Of a stretch of 64,000 bases of DNA, positions 1-10,824 are shown in pieces. Each line of letters begins with the position of its first letter. Position 1 is the stretch's first letter. The position numbers and the translations under genes are program-made. This stretch comes from Sphingomonas panacis (lineage in GTDB: Bacteria > Pseudomonadota > Alphaproteobacteria > Sphingomonadales > Sphingomonadaceae): NCBI RefSeq assembly GCF_001717955.1, contig NZ_CP014168.1:1550001-1614000 (forward strand). Direction: 5' to 3'. The notes under the pieces were generated by a model. It was not told the DNA's origin. It saw only the letters and a list, made by a program, of their open reading frames with translations, and made no database searches.

Positions 1-996
1 GGCGCCGGTGACACTGTCGATCAGCGACTGGTTGAGGTTCGGCACCTGCCCAGGTGCTGGCGAAAGCGGGTTGCCTTCGGTGTTGCGCTCGCCGGAGACC
101 ATGAAGAACAATTTGTCCTTGATGATCGGACCCGACAGCGTGACGCCGTAGGTCTTGCTGTCGAAGTTGAGCTTGGTGCCGCCGAGGCGACGCGCGTCAC
201 CGGTCAGCCCATCGCTGTTGTAGCTGAAGAAGCCGCTGCCGTGGAACTTGTTGGTGCCGCTCTTCAGGATGGCGTCCATCGCGCCGCCCTGGAAGCCGCC
301 CTGACGCACGTCATATGGCGCGACCGAGGTCGAGAACTGGCCGATCGCGTCGAGTGGCACCGGGCCGCGGCGGGTCGGATTGGCATCCGAGTTGAGGCCG
401 AAGTTGTCGCTGACGGTGACGCCATCGACGGAGAATTTGTTGTAGCGCGGGTTGACGCCGGCGAACGAGATCGACTTGCCGCCGCCCGAACCCGACGTGT
501 CCTCGAAGCGCGCGAACGGATCACGACGCGCGAGATCGCGGATGTCGCGGTTGACCGAAGCGACGCGCGAGATGTCGGTCGCGGTCAGGATCGTCTGCGG
601 GCCGTCCGACCGGACGCCGGCGCCCTGGACCCGATTAGCGGTGACGACGATGTCGGACCCGCCAGTCTGCTCGGCAAGATCGACCGGAAGGTCATAGGGC
701 TGGCCGACGACGGTGTAGATGTCGGTAATCGTCGAATTGCCCTGCGCGCTGGTCACGGTCAGCGTGTATGGACCGCCCGCCTGCAGGCCATTGAAGTTGA
801 ACGAACCCGAAGTGTCGGTGGTCGCTGTCGAGCGCGCGCCGGTGGTGGTGCTTTCGATGATGACGCTTGCGCCTGCGACTGGCGCCCCCTGAGCGACGAC
901 ATTGCCGCGCACAGTCGCCGTCGTTTCCTGGGCGCTGGCTGCGGCAGGCATCACCAAGGCGGCGATGGCTGCGCCCATAAGCAATTGATTACGCAT
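1..996 (-). CDS. TonB-dependent receptor, N-terminal part (truncated by window edge)
   Basis: The reading frame is open from the ATG at 996 to the left edge, giving 332 residues without a stop. It begins with a signal peptide (MRNQLLMGAAIAALVMPAAA, then SAQ). Next comes a carboxypeptidase-regulatory-like beta domain (about residues 25-110, ending TVVGQPYDLPVDL), then a plug-domain start with DIVVTANRV and SFAGVNPRYNKFSVDGV. This layout is that of Oar-like TonB receptors, outer-membrane gated porins for large substrates or peptides, common in sphingomonads. The substrate cannot be told. The barrel lies outside the window. The gene stands alone, about 185 bp from the ligA stop, both on the minus strand. 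Confidence 0.88.
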   Translation of the reverse strand, partial: MRNQLLMGAAIAALVMPAAASAQETTATVRGNVVAQGAPVAGASVIIESTTTGARSTATTDTSGSFNFNGLQAGGPYTLTVTSAQGNSTITDIYTVVGQPYDLPVDLAEQTGGSDIVVTANRVQGAGVRSDGPQTILTATDISRVASVNRDIRDLARRDPFARFEDTSGSGGGKSISFAGVNPRYNKFSVDGVTVSDNFGLNSDANPTRRGPVPLDAIGQFSTSVAPYDVRQGGFQGGAMDAILKSGTNKFHGSGFFSYNSDGLTGDARRLGGTKLNFDSKTYGVTLSGPIIKDKLFFMVSGERNTEGNPLSPAPGQVPNLNQSLIDSVTGA

Positions 997-1181
997 GTTT
1001 GAAACCCCCATTTATCATTATTCGCGATGTCGCGAGTCTGCGCGGTGTCCGCGCCGTCCCCGGCCCCCTGCGACCTGATTATTTAAGTAAAATGACAAAG
1101 GGGTCATGCGCCAGCCCCCGACGCAGCTAGTTTTGCCGCGTTGCAAAAAAGCATCACCGGGTCCGAAACGATTGCTCGTCT

Positions 1182-3341
<2,160 letters not shown>

Positions 3342-3429
3342 CTAGACGAGAGCGGGGCCGGGGATCAAGCGCCACATCGTTCGTGCCAGGCGCGGCGGGT
3401 TACACCGCGCCGGGTACGATCGGAAAGGG

Positions 3430-3633
3430 TCAGATGGCCATCATGCTCACGGAGAGCTTGGCTTCTTCGTTGACCGAGCGGCGCTGTTCGGTCTTCTCGG
3501 CGCGGACCGCCATTTCGTCCCACGCCTTGGCGGCGCGAAGCCAGCGGTCGCGGACGTTGTCGAGGGTTGCGGACGCGGCATCGGCGTGCGCTTGGCGCGC
3601 GCGATCCTGGTAGAAAAGAACAGTGGTGCTCAT
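3430..3633 (-). CDS. Small helical protein downstream of cold-shock gene
   Basis: A 67-residue protein starting MSTTVLFYQDRARQAHADAA. The ATG at 3633 is chosen over an upstream in-frame ATG because GGAGAT lies 6 nt before it. It is strongly helical and charged (ATLDNVRDRWLRAAKAWDEM) with no signal peptide or membrane segment. It lies 66 nt downstream of the cspA-like gene on the same strand and may be co-transcribed. I do not recognise a named family; the arrangement suggests a stress-related accessory protein, which is inference. A GC-rich inverted repeat without a U tract follows around 3388-3412. Confidence 0.7.
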   Translation of the reverse strand: MSTTVLFYQDRARQAHADAASATLDNVRDRWLRAAKAWDEMAVRAEKTEQRRSVNEEAKLSVSMMAI

Positions 3634-3699
3634 CGCGTATCTCCGCAAGGAAGGGAAGGCGGGCGGCGCGGGGAGGATTCCCCGGGCCACCCGATCCGT

Positions 3700-3906
3700 T
3701 TACGCTGCGCTCAGATTGACCGCGGACGTTTTGCCGCGACGATCCTGCTCCAGTTCGTAGTTCACGCGCTGCTCGCGATCGAGCGTGCGCATGCCAGCGG
3801 CTTCCACCGCGCTGATGTGGACGAAGGCGTCGTTGCCGCCGTCTTCCGGCGCGATGAAGCCATAGCCCTTGTCGGCGTTGAAGAATTTCACGGTGCCAAT
3901 CGGCAT
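3700..3906 (-). CDS. cspA: Cold-shock protein, CspA family
   Basis: A 68-residue single cold-shock domain, MPIGTVKFFNADKGYGFIAP, with RNP1 (KGYGFI) and RNP2 (DAFVHIS) RNA-binding motifs. It binds single-stranded RNA and DNA as an RNA chaperone. The frame is open further upstream, but the ATG at 3906 preceded by AAGGAAAT fits the family's N-terminus exactly. The C-terminus (YELEQDRRGKTSAVNLSAA) is typical of alphaproteobacterial Csp proteins. About 350 bp without a gene precedes it, room for the long structured leader such genes often have. Confidence 0.95.
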   Translation of the reverse strand: MPIGTVKFFNADKGYGFIAPEDGGNDAFVHISAVEAAGMRTLDREQRVNYELEQDRRGKTSAVNLSAA

Positions 3907-4258
3907 GGGTATTTCCTTAGCGTAGCGGCACCGGGCATTCGCGCGGTGCCGGTTGGGGCCGAGATCAGAGACGCAGACACCGTCCGGCCCCGGCCGGCGT
4001 CTACGAGGGGCTGCGCTCAGCCGATGGCCGAGCGCGCTGGCACAGCAACGGCCAAAAGGCAGTCGCGTGGCGTCGGGAAATGTGAAAGGAGAGCCAAAGC
4101 ACACGTCCGTCGCCAACAAGCGGGAGCGCGGGAGTCTCTCAGTCCGACGATGCTTGAGGGCCAGGTCGCGGGATGCACCCGTTGTAGCACAGCCCGCACC
4201 GCTTGTCGCCCGCTAATCCTGACTCGGTCCCTGGCCGCTGTTGCGCTATGCTCCCGCC
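3907..4258. other. Gene-free divergent region upstream of cspA
   Basis: 352 bp between two divergent genes. No convincing reading frame, tRNA or repeat was seen. It must carry the cspA promoter and probably a leader RNA. On the plus strand TATGCT at 4247-4252 lies exactly 6 nt before the next start codon and could be a -10 element for a leaderless transcript. Confidence 0.5.
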
Positions 4259-4576
4259 ATGCTGATCCTGCTCCTCGCGCTGGCCCAGGCGCCATCGATC
4301 GACGACACCCCGCCGATCGGCACCACCGGCCCCGTAGTGGTGCCGTCGCGCTGCCACGGTGGCACCGATGCGGACGGGGAGATCATCGTGTGCGGACGCG
4401 TCGGGCCGAGCCAGTTCCGGCTGCGCCCGGTGCCCGATCGCTGGCACCCCAACACCGGCCCGGGCCTCGGCTTCATGCTCGGCGACGTGAAGGGCAACGC
4501 CTACGCCGCGCAGGAAACGACGCCCGACGGCAAGCCCGACAAACGCATCATGGTGACGCTGACCAAGCCGTTTTAA
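4259..4576 (+). CDS. Small secreted hypothetical protein
   Basis: 105 residues from the ATG at 4259. The N-terminus MLILLLALAQAPSIDDTPPI is a short hydrophobic export signal. The mature part is Gly/Pro-rich with two cysteines (SRCHGG and IIVCG) that could form a disulfide. An in-frame TTG at 4241 is possible but adds residues before the hydrophobic stretch. No Shine-Dalgarno is visible, and a -10-like TATGCT ends 6 nt upstream, so the mRNA may be leaderless. Family not recognised; similar short proteins with a conserved CGR motif are frequent in sphingomonads (from memory). Convergent with recN. Confidence 0.65.
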   Translation: MLILLLALAQAPSIDDTPPIGTTGPVVVPSRCHGGTDADGEIIVCGRVGPSQFRLRPVPDRWHPNTGPGLGFMLGDVKGNAYAAQETTPDGKPDKRIMVTLTKPF

Positions 4577-4596
4577 CCACCGTCAATGCCGGCTCG

Positions 4597-6261
4597 TCAC
4601 GCCGTCTCCAGCAACCGCTCCGCCTGCGCGCGCGCCTCGGGGGTGATCGTCGCGCCAGACAGCATCCGCGCGATTTCCTCGCGGCGTTCGCCCGCGTCGA
4701 GCTGGCGGACGCCGGTGCGGGTGACGAGGCCGTCGTGGCTCTTGGCGATCAGCAGATGCTGGCGCCCGCGCGCGGCGACCTGTGGGCTATGCGTCACCAC
4801 CAGCACTTGCGTGCGCCCGGCCAGTCGCGCCAGCCGCTCGCCGATCGCGCTGGCGACGGCACCGCCGACGCCGCGGTCGATCTCGTCGAACACCATCGTC
4901 GCCGCGCCACCTTCCTCGGCGAGCGCGACCTTCAGCGCGAGGATGAAGCGCGACAATTCGCCGCCCGAGGCGATCTTGACCAGCGGCGCGAACGGCGCGC
5001 CCGGATTGGTCGAAATCTCGAACTCCACCCGGTCCTTGCCGTTCGGGCTCCACTGCGCCGGTGACAGCGGCACGACCACCGTGCGGAACCGCGCCGCGTC
5101 GAGCTTGAGCGGCGCAAGCTCCGCCTTCACCGCCGCGTCGAGCCGCGCCGCCGCGGCGGTGCGCGCTTCGGTCAGCGTGGCGGCGGCGGCGTCATAGGCG
5201 GCGGCGGTCTCCGCCACCGCGCGCTCCAGCACCGCCAGCCCGGCGCCGCCGCTCTCCAGCAGATCGAGCCGCGCGCCCAGCGTTTCGGCCAGCTCGGCGA
5301 GCGCGTCGGGCTGGACGCGGTGCTTGCGCGCCAGCGCCCGCAGATCGAACAGCCGCGTCTCATCGGCCTCCAGGTGCGCCGGATCGAACGCCAGCGCGCG
5401 CGCGGCGGTATCGATCCCCTCTTGCGCCGCATCTGCCTCGACGATCGCGCGGTCGATCGCCTCCAGCGCTTCGGCAAGCGCCTCGTGGTCGTCCGATAGC
5501 CGCTCTAGAATACGCGCCGCCTGCCGCAGCCGGGCCAGCCCGCCGTCCGATCCTTCGAGCAGATCGGCCACCGCGCGCAGATCGCCAGCGATCTTCTCGC
5601 CGCGCTGCATCCCCGCGCGCCGAGTCGCCAGTTCCTCCTCCTCGCCGGGCTCGGGCGCGAAGCCGCGCAATTCGGCGACGGCATGTTCGAGCCATTCGCG
5701 GTCGCGCTCCTGCGTGTCGAGATCGGCGCGCGCCACCGCCAGCGCGTCCTCGGCCGCGCGCCAGGCGCGATGCGCGCGCGCCGCGGTGCCGGTATCGATA
5801 CGCGCGAAACTGTCGAGCAGCGCACGGTGTCCGCCCGCCGCGAGCAGCCCGCGATCGTCATGCTGGCCATGGATCTCGACGAGATGTGCGCCCAGTTCGC
5901 GCAGCAAGGCGGCGGGCGCGGCCGATCCGTTGACCAAAGCGCGGCTGCCGCCATCGGCCTTGACGATCCGGCGCACGATCAGCGGTTCGCCGGGTTCGAG
6001 ATCGAAGCCGTTCTCCGCCAGCAGCGCGGCGATCGGGCCTTCCGCGTGCGGCGTATCGAACACGGCGGTGACGACCGCCTGCGCCGCACCCTGCCGCACC
6101 AGCCCCGAATCGCCGCGCGCGCCGAGCGCCAGCCCGAGCGAATCGAGCAGGATCGACTTGCCCGCCCCGGTCTCGCCGGTGAGCACGCCGAGTCCCTCAT
6201 GGAAATCGAGGTCGAGCGCCTCGATCAGCACCACGTCGCGAATCGAAAGCGAGGTCAGCAT
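4597..6261 (-). CDS. recN: DNA repair protein RecN
   Basis: 554 residues, the full family length. RecN is an SMC-like ATPase that acts at double-strand breaks. Walker A GETGAGKS is at residues 29-36, followed by a long coiled-coil middle rich in Ala, Glu and Arg. Near the C-terminus are the ABC signature SGGELSRF and Walker B MVFDEID (about residues 456-462), with the H-loop VVTHSPQVAA. It follows bamD by 22 nt on the same strand, so the two are probably co-transcribed. No SOS box was seen in that short gap. Confidence 0.97.
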   Translation of the reverse strand: MLTSLSIRDVVLIEALDLDFHEGLGVLTGETGAGKSILLDSLGLALGARGDSGLVRQGAAQAVVTAVFDTPHAEGPIAALLAENGFDLEPGEPLIVRRIVKADGGSRALVNGSAAPAALLRELGAHLVEIHGQHDDRGLLAAGGHRALLDSFARIDTGTAARAHRAWRAAEDALAVARADLDTQERDREWLEHAVAELRGFAPEPGEEEELATRRAGMQRGEKIAGDLRAVADLLEGSDGGLARLRQAARILERLSDDHEALAEALEAIDRAIVEADAAQEGIDTAARALAFDPAHLEADETRLFDLRALARKHRVQPDALAELAETLGARLDLLESGGAGLAVLERAVAETAAAYDAAAATLTEARTAAAARLDAAVKAELAPLKLDAARFRTVVVPLSPAQWSPNGKDRVEFEISTNPGAPFAPLVKIASGGELSRFILALKVALAEEGGAATMVFDEIDRGVGGAVASAIGERLARLAGRTQVLVVTHSPQVAARGRQHLLIAKSHDGLVTRTGVRQLDAGERREEIARMLSGATITPEARAQAERLLETA

Positions 6262-6283
6262 GTCAGCGCCTCCGGCCTGACGG

Positions 6284-7084
6284 TCAGGCCTTTTTCGCGG
6301 CCGGCTTGACCGGATGCTCCTGCATCAGCTTGAACGCGCGGGCATACCAGATCGTGCCGGGGTAATTGGCGCCGAGCACCGCCGCGGATTTCTCCGCTTC
6401 CTCGCGCACGCCGAGCGAGAGATAGCATTCGGTCAACCGCATCAGCGCCTCGGGCGCGTGAGTCGTCGTCTGATACTCGTCGATCACGGTGCGGAACCGC
6501 ATCGACGCCGCGAGCCACTGGCCGCGCCGCTCGTAGAACCGGCCGATCTCCATTTCCTTGCCGCCAAGGTGATCGCGGACGAGATCGACCTTGAGCCGCG
6601 CGTCGAGCGCATATTTGCTGTTGGGATAGCGCCGCATCAGCTCGCCCAGCGCGTCGAGCGCCTGCTGGGTGATCTTCTGGTCGCGCGTCGCGTCGCTGAT
6701 CTGCTCGTAATAGCCGAGCGCGATCAGATAATAGGCATAAGGCGCGTCGCGGTTGCCGGGATGGACCGACAGGAAGCGCTGCGCCGCCTGGATCGAACTG
6801 GTATAATCGTGCGCGAGATAATAGCTGAACGAGCTCATCAACTGCGCTCGGCGCGCCCAGATCGAATAGGGATGCTGGCGTTCGACCTCGTCGAACAGCG
6901 CCGCCGCGAGCTTGTACTGGCCCATGTCGAGCCGCTTGCGGGCCGCCGTATACAGCGTGCCGACATCGCGCGCGACATAGGGGATATCGGCCTTGGCCTT
7001 GCCGCGCGAAGCGCAGCCGGCGACAGGAAGCGCCGAAGCGGCGATAAGCGCAAGCGCGATCGAGCGAGACATTGGGATACGCAT
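6284..7084 (-). CDS. bamD: Outer membrane assembly lipoprotein BamD
   Basis: 266 residues. BamD is the TPR lipoprotein of the BAM complex that inserts beta-barrels in the outer membrane. The signal peptide ends in a lipobox (LPVAGC), giving a lipidated Cys near residue 24. Five TPR-like units follow (YKLAAALFDEVERQHPYS; AAQRFLSVHPGN; LGELMRRYPNSKYA). I chose the ATG at 7084 because AAGGGTG lies at a suitable distance; an ATG 12 nt downstream lacks one, and longer upstream frames have no family resemblance. Upstream of recN, as in other alphaproteobacteria. Confidence 0.95.
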   Translation of the reverse strand: MRIPMSRSIALALIAASALPVAGCASRGKAKADIPYVARDVGTLYTAARKRLDMGQYKLAAALFDEVERQHPYSIWARRAQLMSSFSYYLAHDYTSSIQAAQRFLSVHPGNRDAPYAYYLIALGYYEQISDATRDQKITQQALDALGELMRRYPNSKYALDARLKVDLVRDHLGGKEMEIGRFYERRGQWLAASMRFRTVIDEYQTTTHAPEALMRLTECYLSLGVREEAEKSAAVLGANYPGTIWYARAFKLMQEHPVKPAAKKA

Positions 7085-7247
7085 CGCCAGCACCCTTAGC
7101 CGAACGCCCGAGCCACGAACAATCCCCTTCGAAAAAAGCCGTATCGCCGCCGCTTTTCCGCCACGGATCACACGGGATCGCCAAGGATCGGATGACAGTC
7201 CCGATGCGTTCGGGCTAGATCGTTTCGCAAATGCAGCGGAGATTCGA

Positions 7248-8072
7248 ATGACGGCCACTCTTCTGGCGACCAAGCGCGTTGAAAAGCCCTGGGGCCGGCA
7301 TGATCTGTGGCCCGGTTTCCCCGATCCGGCGGCGGACACACCCGCGATCGGCGAGGTATGGTTCCAGACTCCGCACGCCGGCGAACCCGAACTGCTCATC
7401 AAATATCTGTTCACCAGCGATCGCCTGTCGGTTCAGGTCCATCCCGATGACGCGGCGGCGCGCGCGGCCGGCTATCCGCGCGGCAAGGACGAGGCGTGGC
7501 TGATCCTCGCCGCCGAACCGGCCTCGACGATCGCGATCGGCACGCTCGCGCCGATGACCCGCGAAGAGCTGCGCGCCGCCTCGCTCGACGGCTCGATCGA
7601 GCATCTGCTCGACTGGAAGCCGGTCAAGGCCGGTGACTTCTATTATTCGCCGGCAGGCACCGTCCACGCGATCGGTGCCGGGCTGACCGTGATCGAGATT
7701 CAGCAGAACGTCGATCTCACCTACCGCCTCTATGATTACGGCAGCGACCGCGAACTCCATCTCGACGCTGGCGTGGCCGCCTCCGATCCGGTGCCGTTCG
7801 TGCCGCTGCCGACCCCCGCCCCCGACGGCCGCGACCACATCGTGCTGGCGGAAGGCCCCAAATTCGTGATCGAACGCTTCGCCGGCGGCGCCCGCGACAT
7901 CACGCTGCCCGAAGGCGTGACCGGCTGGTTCGTCCCCGTCACCGGATCGGGTGTGGCCGACGGCGTCGCCTGGAAAGCCGGCGAATGCCTGACGCTGACC
8001 GGCACCTGCCACATCGACGCGGCGGCGGGCAGCGACGTACTGTTCGCCTATCCGGGTGACACGCGCATTTGA
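7248..8072 (+). CDS. manA: Mannose-6-phosphate isomerase, type I
   Basis: 274 residues; interconverts fructose-6-P and mannose-6-P, a zinc enzyme. Zinc-site motifs are SVQVHPDD (Q63, H65), KDEAWL (E82) and SPAGTVHAIG (H140), followed by a cupin-like C-terminal part. The ATG at 7248 is preceded by GGAGA and begins the family's usual N-terminus (TKRVEKPWGRHDL); the frame is open upstream but without similarity. It is divergent from bamD. Mannose-6-P feeds GDP-sugar synthesis and could supply the exopolysaccharide locus at the right of the window, which is inference. Confidence 0.93.
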   Translation: MTATLLATKRVEKPWGRHDLWPGFPDPAADTPAIGEVWFQTPHAGEPELLIKYLFTSDRLSVQVHPDDAAARAAGYPRGKDEAWLILAAEPASTIAIGTLAPMTREELRAASLDGSIEHLLDWKPVKAGDFYYSPAGTVHAIGAGLTVIEIQQNVDLTYRLYDYGSDRELHLDAGVAASDPVPFVPLPTPAPDGRDHIVLAEGPKFVIERFAGGARDITLPEGVTGWFVPVTGSGVADGVAWKAGECLTLTGTCHIDAAAGSDVLFAYPGDTRI

Positions 8073-8105
8073 GCCGTGGAGGCGATGCGGCAGGCGCCTT
8101 CAAAT

Positions 8106-8223
8106 TCGTTCGCCCTGAGCCTGTCGAAGCCCGTCCTGAGCGGCTGGCTTTGCCAGCGAGCCGAAGGGGCGGGTCCCGAGCGTAGCGCTCGCGGCATGTA
8201 CTTCGACGGCTCAGCACGAATGG
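8106..8223. repeat. Palindromic intergenic repeat, copy 1
   Basis: About 118 bp with complementary ends (CGTTCGCCCTGAGCCTGTCG at the left, GGCTCAGCACGAATGG at the right) and an inner hairpin GCTGGCTTTGCCAGC. It is the same element as 10318-10424 in the opposite orientation. It lies between two convergent genes, so one role may be a bidirectional terminator. Confidence 0.85.
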
Positions 8224-8242
8224 GACGGCCTGCCTTTCGAGA

Positions 8243-9034
8243 TCAGCCTCGCGAGATCCACCGCATCGGAAGTACCGTCCAACTGTTGACGGGCGCCCCG
8301 CCCGCATCCTGCGCGGGCGGATAGCGAATGCGTTTGCCGATCTCGCAGGTCTTCGCGTCAAGCGCAGGGTGACCGGCGCTCTCGACGGTCCTGCAAGCCG
8401 AGACCTTGCCGGTCTCTGCGATGGTCAGCAGCGCGATCGTTCTACCCGAGACGTGAAGCGCCGCAGCCGGGTAATCATCTTTCATATATTTCAGCACATC
8501 CACATAGCCGGGCTGGCCGGGTTCGACCATCGGCCGGAACCGTGCTGGATCGACGCCCCAGCTTCGCAGCAGATCGTCCTCGCACGCCTTCAGCGCTGTG
8601 ATCGCGCTGGCTGCGGTGCCGAGGTGGTAGCTCATGGACGGCCCCCCGGCGATCGAGAGCGTCAGATGCGTGGCGGCGGGGAGCGTGTCGATGATCTTCA
8701 CAGGCACGGAAGCGGTATCGCGGGCCCGGCCATCACCGACGATCGCCGTGTCCGCCTTTCCGTCGAAATGCTCACCTGAAGGAAGCACCGTCACGGTGGC
8801 GGGCTGCTCCGCGTTCGGCTTGGCGGCATCGGCGGCGTGCAGGCTGATCACATCGATCCGTGGCATCCCCGGACGCGGGTGCAATACGAGCGTGACGTCC
8901 GAAGGCGCGCTCCCGAACGTGCGCATCAGCAGGCAGGATTGCGCGCCCGCGTCGAGCCGCCATTTGCCCGCGGGCTCGAGCGCGACCGGGTCCACCGCTG
9001 CGACCAGCAACCCCGCCAACATCATCCACGACAT
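8243..9034 (-). CDS. Secreted protein with TonB C-terminal-like domain
   Basis: 263 residues from the second of two near ATGs (9034), which has GGGGGAG at proper spacing; the ATG at 9040 sits directly on that sequence. The N-terminus MSWMMLAGLLVAAVDPVA is a signal segment. The C-terminal 80 residues (GRTIALLTIAETGKVSACRT ... GKRIRYPPAQDAGG) resemble the TonB C-terminal fold found in many secreted sphingomonad proteins. No N-terminal anchor with a Pro-rich spacer is present, so it is unlikely to be a classical energy transducer. Function unknown. Divergent from the glycosyltransferase at 9145. Confidence 0.8.
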   Translation of the reverse strand: MSWMMLAGLLVAAVDPVALEPAGKWRLDAGAQSCLLMRTFGSAPSDVTLVLHPRPGMPRIDVISLHAADAAKPNAEQPATVTVLPSGEHFDGKADTAIVGDGRARDTASVPVKIIDTLPAATHLTLSIAGGPSMSYHLGTAASAITALKACEDDLLRSWGVDPARFRPMVEPGQPGYVDVLKYMKDDYPAAALHVSGRTIALLTIAETGKVSACRTVESAGHPALDAKTCEIGKRIRYPPAQDAGGAPVNSWTVLPMRWISRG

Positions 9035-9144
9035 GTCCATTCTCCCCCATCGACGATCATAAGGCGCATCCGCGATCACGCAATCGCGCCGGCGCCGCTG
9101 CCTTGGCAGCGCGCTCTTAACCTTCCTGCGATAAGCCCGGCACC

Positions 9145-10311
9145 ATGCTCCGCGTGCTGACCCTCGCCACCCTGTTCCCGCACGCCGCCGCGCCCAATCT
9201 CGGCGTGTTCGTCGAGCGGCAGACGCTTGGCCTTGCCGCCCATTTCGACGTCGATCTGCGCGTCGTCGCCCCGGTCGGGCTGCCGCCGTGGCCGCTCTCG
9301 CGCCACGGCCATTACGCACCGCTCGTGCGCTTGCCGGCACGCGAGACGTGGAAGGGGCTTGATGTGCGGAGACCTCGCTTCCTCACGCTGCCGGGAACGG
9401 CAGGCCGCTTCCACGTGCCCGCGCTGATCCGCGCGCTTGCCCCGCTGCTCGCCGACATCCGCCGCGATTTCGCGTTCGACGTGATCGACGCCGAGTTCTT
9501 CTTTCCCGACGGCCCCGCCGCCGTCGCGCTCGGCAGGGCGCTGGGCGTGCCGGTCTCGATCAAGGCGCGCGGCGCCGACATCCACCATTGGGGCACTGCG
9601 CCCGCGACCGCCGCGCGCGTCATCGCCGCCGGGCGGCAGGCGGACGGGCTGCTCGCCGTCTCGCAGGCGATGCGCGCCGACATGGCCGCGCTCGGCATCC
9701 CGGCGGACACGATTCGGGTCCACCATACCGGCGTCGATCTCGACCGCTTCGCCCCGCGCGACCGCATCGCGGCGAAAGCCGCATTCGGCGTGAGCGGGCC
9801 GCTGGTCGTCTCGGTCGGTGCGCTCATCGCGCGCAAGGGGCATGACGTGGTGATCGACGCGGTGGCGGCGTTGCCGGGCGTCTCCTTGCTGATCGCCGGG
9901 GCAGGGGAGGCGCGCGCCGCGCTCGAGGCGAAGATCACCGCACTCGGCATCGGCGATCGCGTGCGGCTGCTCGGCGCGCTGCCGCATGCCGACGTGCCGG
10001 CGCTGATCGCCGCCGCCGACGTGATGGCGCTCGCCTCCGCGTCAGAGGGGCTGGCGAACGCCTGGGTCGAGGCGCTCGCGTGCGGCACGCCGATCGTCAT
10101 CACCGACGCCGGCGGCGCATGCGAGGTGGTGACTGACGCCGCTTACGGGCGCGTCGTCGCGCGTGACGCGAAAGCGTTCGCGGGGGCGATCGGGAATGTG
10201 TTGGCCGCGCCGGCGGCGCAGGCGGCGGTGCGCAAGGGGGCGGAGCGGTTCGCCTGGAGCGCGAATACCGATGCACTGTACGAGCATCTCAGCGGGCTGG
10301 TTGTGGTCTAA
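9145..10311 (+). CDS. GT4-family glycosyltransferase
   Basis: 388 residues with the GT-B architecture: an N-terminal Rossmann domain (FPHAAAPNLGVFVERQ) and a C-terminal nucleotide-sugar domain (VSVGALIARKGHDVVIDAVA; ASASEGLANAWVEALACGTP, the EX7E-like motif). It transfers a sugar from an activated donor, retaining configuration, at the cytoplasmic side. Acceptor unknown. No Shine-Dalgarno is visible before the ATG; GATAAG lies about 9 nt upstream. The gene stands alone and is flanked, with its divergent neighbour, by inverted copies of a palindromic repeat. Confidence 0.9.
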   Translation: MLRVLTLATLFPHAAAPNLGVFVERQTLGLAAHFDVDLRVVAPVGLPPWPLSRHGHYAPLVRLPARETWKGLDVRRPRFLTLPGTAGRFHVPALIRALAPLLADIRRDFAFDVIDAEFFFPDGPAAVALGRALGVPVSIKARGADIHHWGTAPATAARVIAAGRQADGLLAVSQAMRADMAALGIPADTIRVHHTGVDLDRFAPRDRIAAKAAFGVSGPLVVSVGALIARKGHDVVIDAVAALPGVSLLIAGAGEARAALEAKITALGIGDRVRLLGALPHADVPALIAAADVMALASASEGLANAWVEALACGTPIVITDAGGACEVVTDAAYGRVVARDAKAFAGAIGNVLAAPAAQAAVRKGAERFAWSANTDALYEHLSGLVVV

Positions 10312-10317
10312 CCTCCT

Positions 10318-10424
10318 CCGTTCGTGCTGAGTTTGTCGAAGCACGTGCCCCGGACACGCCCCCTTCGGCTGGCTGGCAAAGCCAGCCGCTCAGGACAGGC
10401 TTCGACAAGCTCAGGGCGAACGGT
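10318..10424. repeat. Palindromic intergenic repeat, copy 2
   Basis: 107 bp with ends CCGTTCGTGCTGAG and CTCAGGGCGAACGG. The inner part (GGCTGGCAAAGCCAGCC) matches copy 1 in reverse orientation. It begins 6 nt after the glycosyltransferase stop and lies between convergent genes. Confidence 0.88.
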
Positions 10425-10443
10425 AATCAGGCGCTGCCGCCGG

Positions 10444-10812
10444 TCAGCCCAGCGGATACAACGCCGCCGCGATCCACCGGCCCTCGCCGCGCAGCACCGC
10501 CCAGGCGCGCGCGGCAGCGCGGCTGTCCATCGCCTCGATGCCATACCCCAGCGCCTCGACGGCCCGGGTGAACGCAGGCGACGGGCGCACCAAAGTCGCG
10601 CCGGTGCCGAGTAGCAGGAACTCGGGCTTGGGATCGAGCGCGAGCAGCGGCGCCAGCGCCTCCACCGTCAGCGCGTCGAGCGCGGGCGGTTCCCAGCCGT
10701 CGGCACGCTCGGGGGTGAGCAGCAGCGCGCGGTACACGCCGTCATCGACCTTGAAGCCGCCGAGCGAAAAGGCCGAGACGATCGGCCCGTCGCTATTCTG
10801 CTCCTTATCCAT
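10444..10812 (-). CDS. Mth938-like domain protein (DUF498)
   Basis: 122 residues from the ATG at 10812; a GTG two codons earlier is also possible. The sequence SLGGFKVDDGVYRALLLTP and FLLLGTGATLVRPSPA fits the Mth938/DUF498 family, whose mitochondrial relative NDUFAF3 helps assemble complex I. No catalytic residues are known for the bacterial members. It starts 12 nt after the secF stop on the same strand, and this pairing with secDF is a recurrent alphaproteobacterial arrangement (from memory). Confidence 0.85.
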   Translation of the reverse strand: MDKEQNSDGPIVSAFSLGGFKVDDGVYRALLLTPERADGWEPPALDALTVEALAPLLALDPKPEFLLLGTGATLVRPSPAFTRAVEALGYGIEAMDSRAAARAWAVLRGEGRWIAAALYPLG

Positions 10813-10824
10813 CCGCACGGCGGA

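Noticed and set aside
3388..3412. Rho-independent terminator after the small helical protein gene
   Set aside because: A GC-rich hairpin is present (GGCGCGG/CCGCGCC) but no U tract follows, so a terminator call is not supported.
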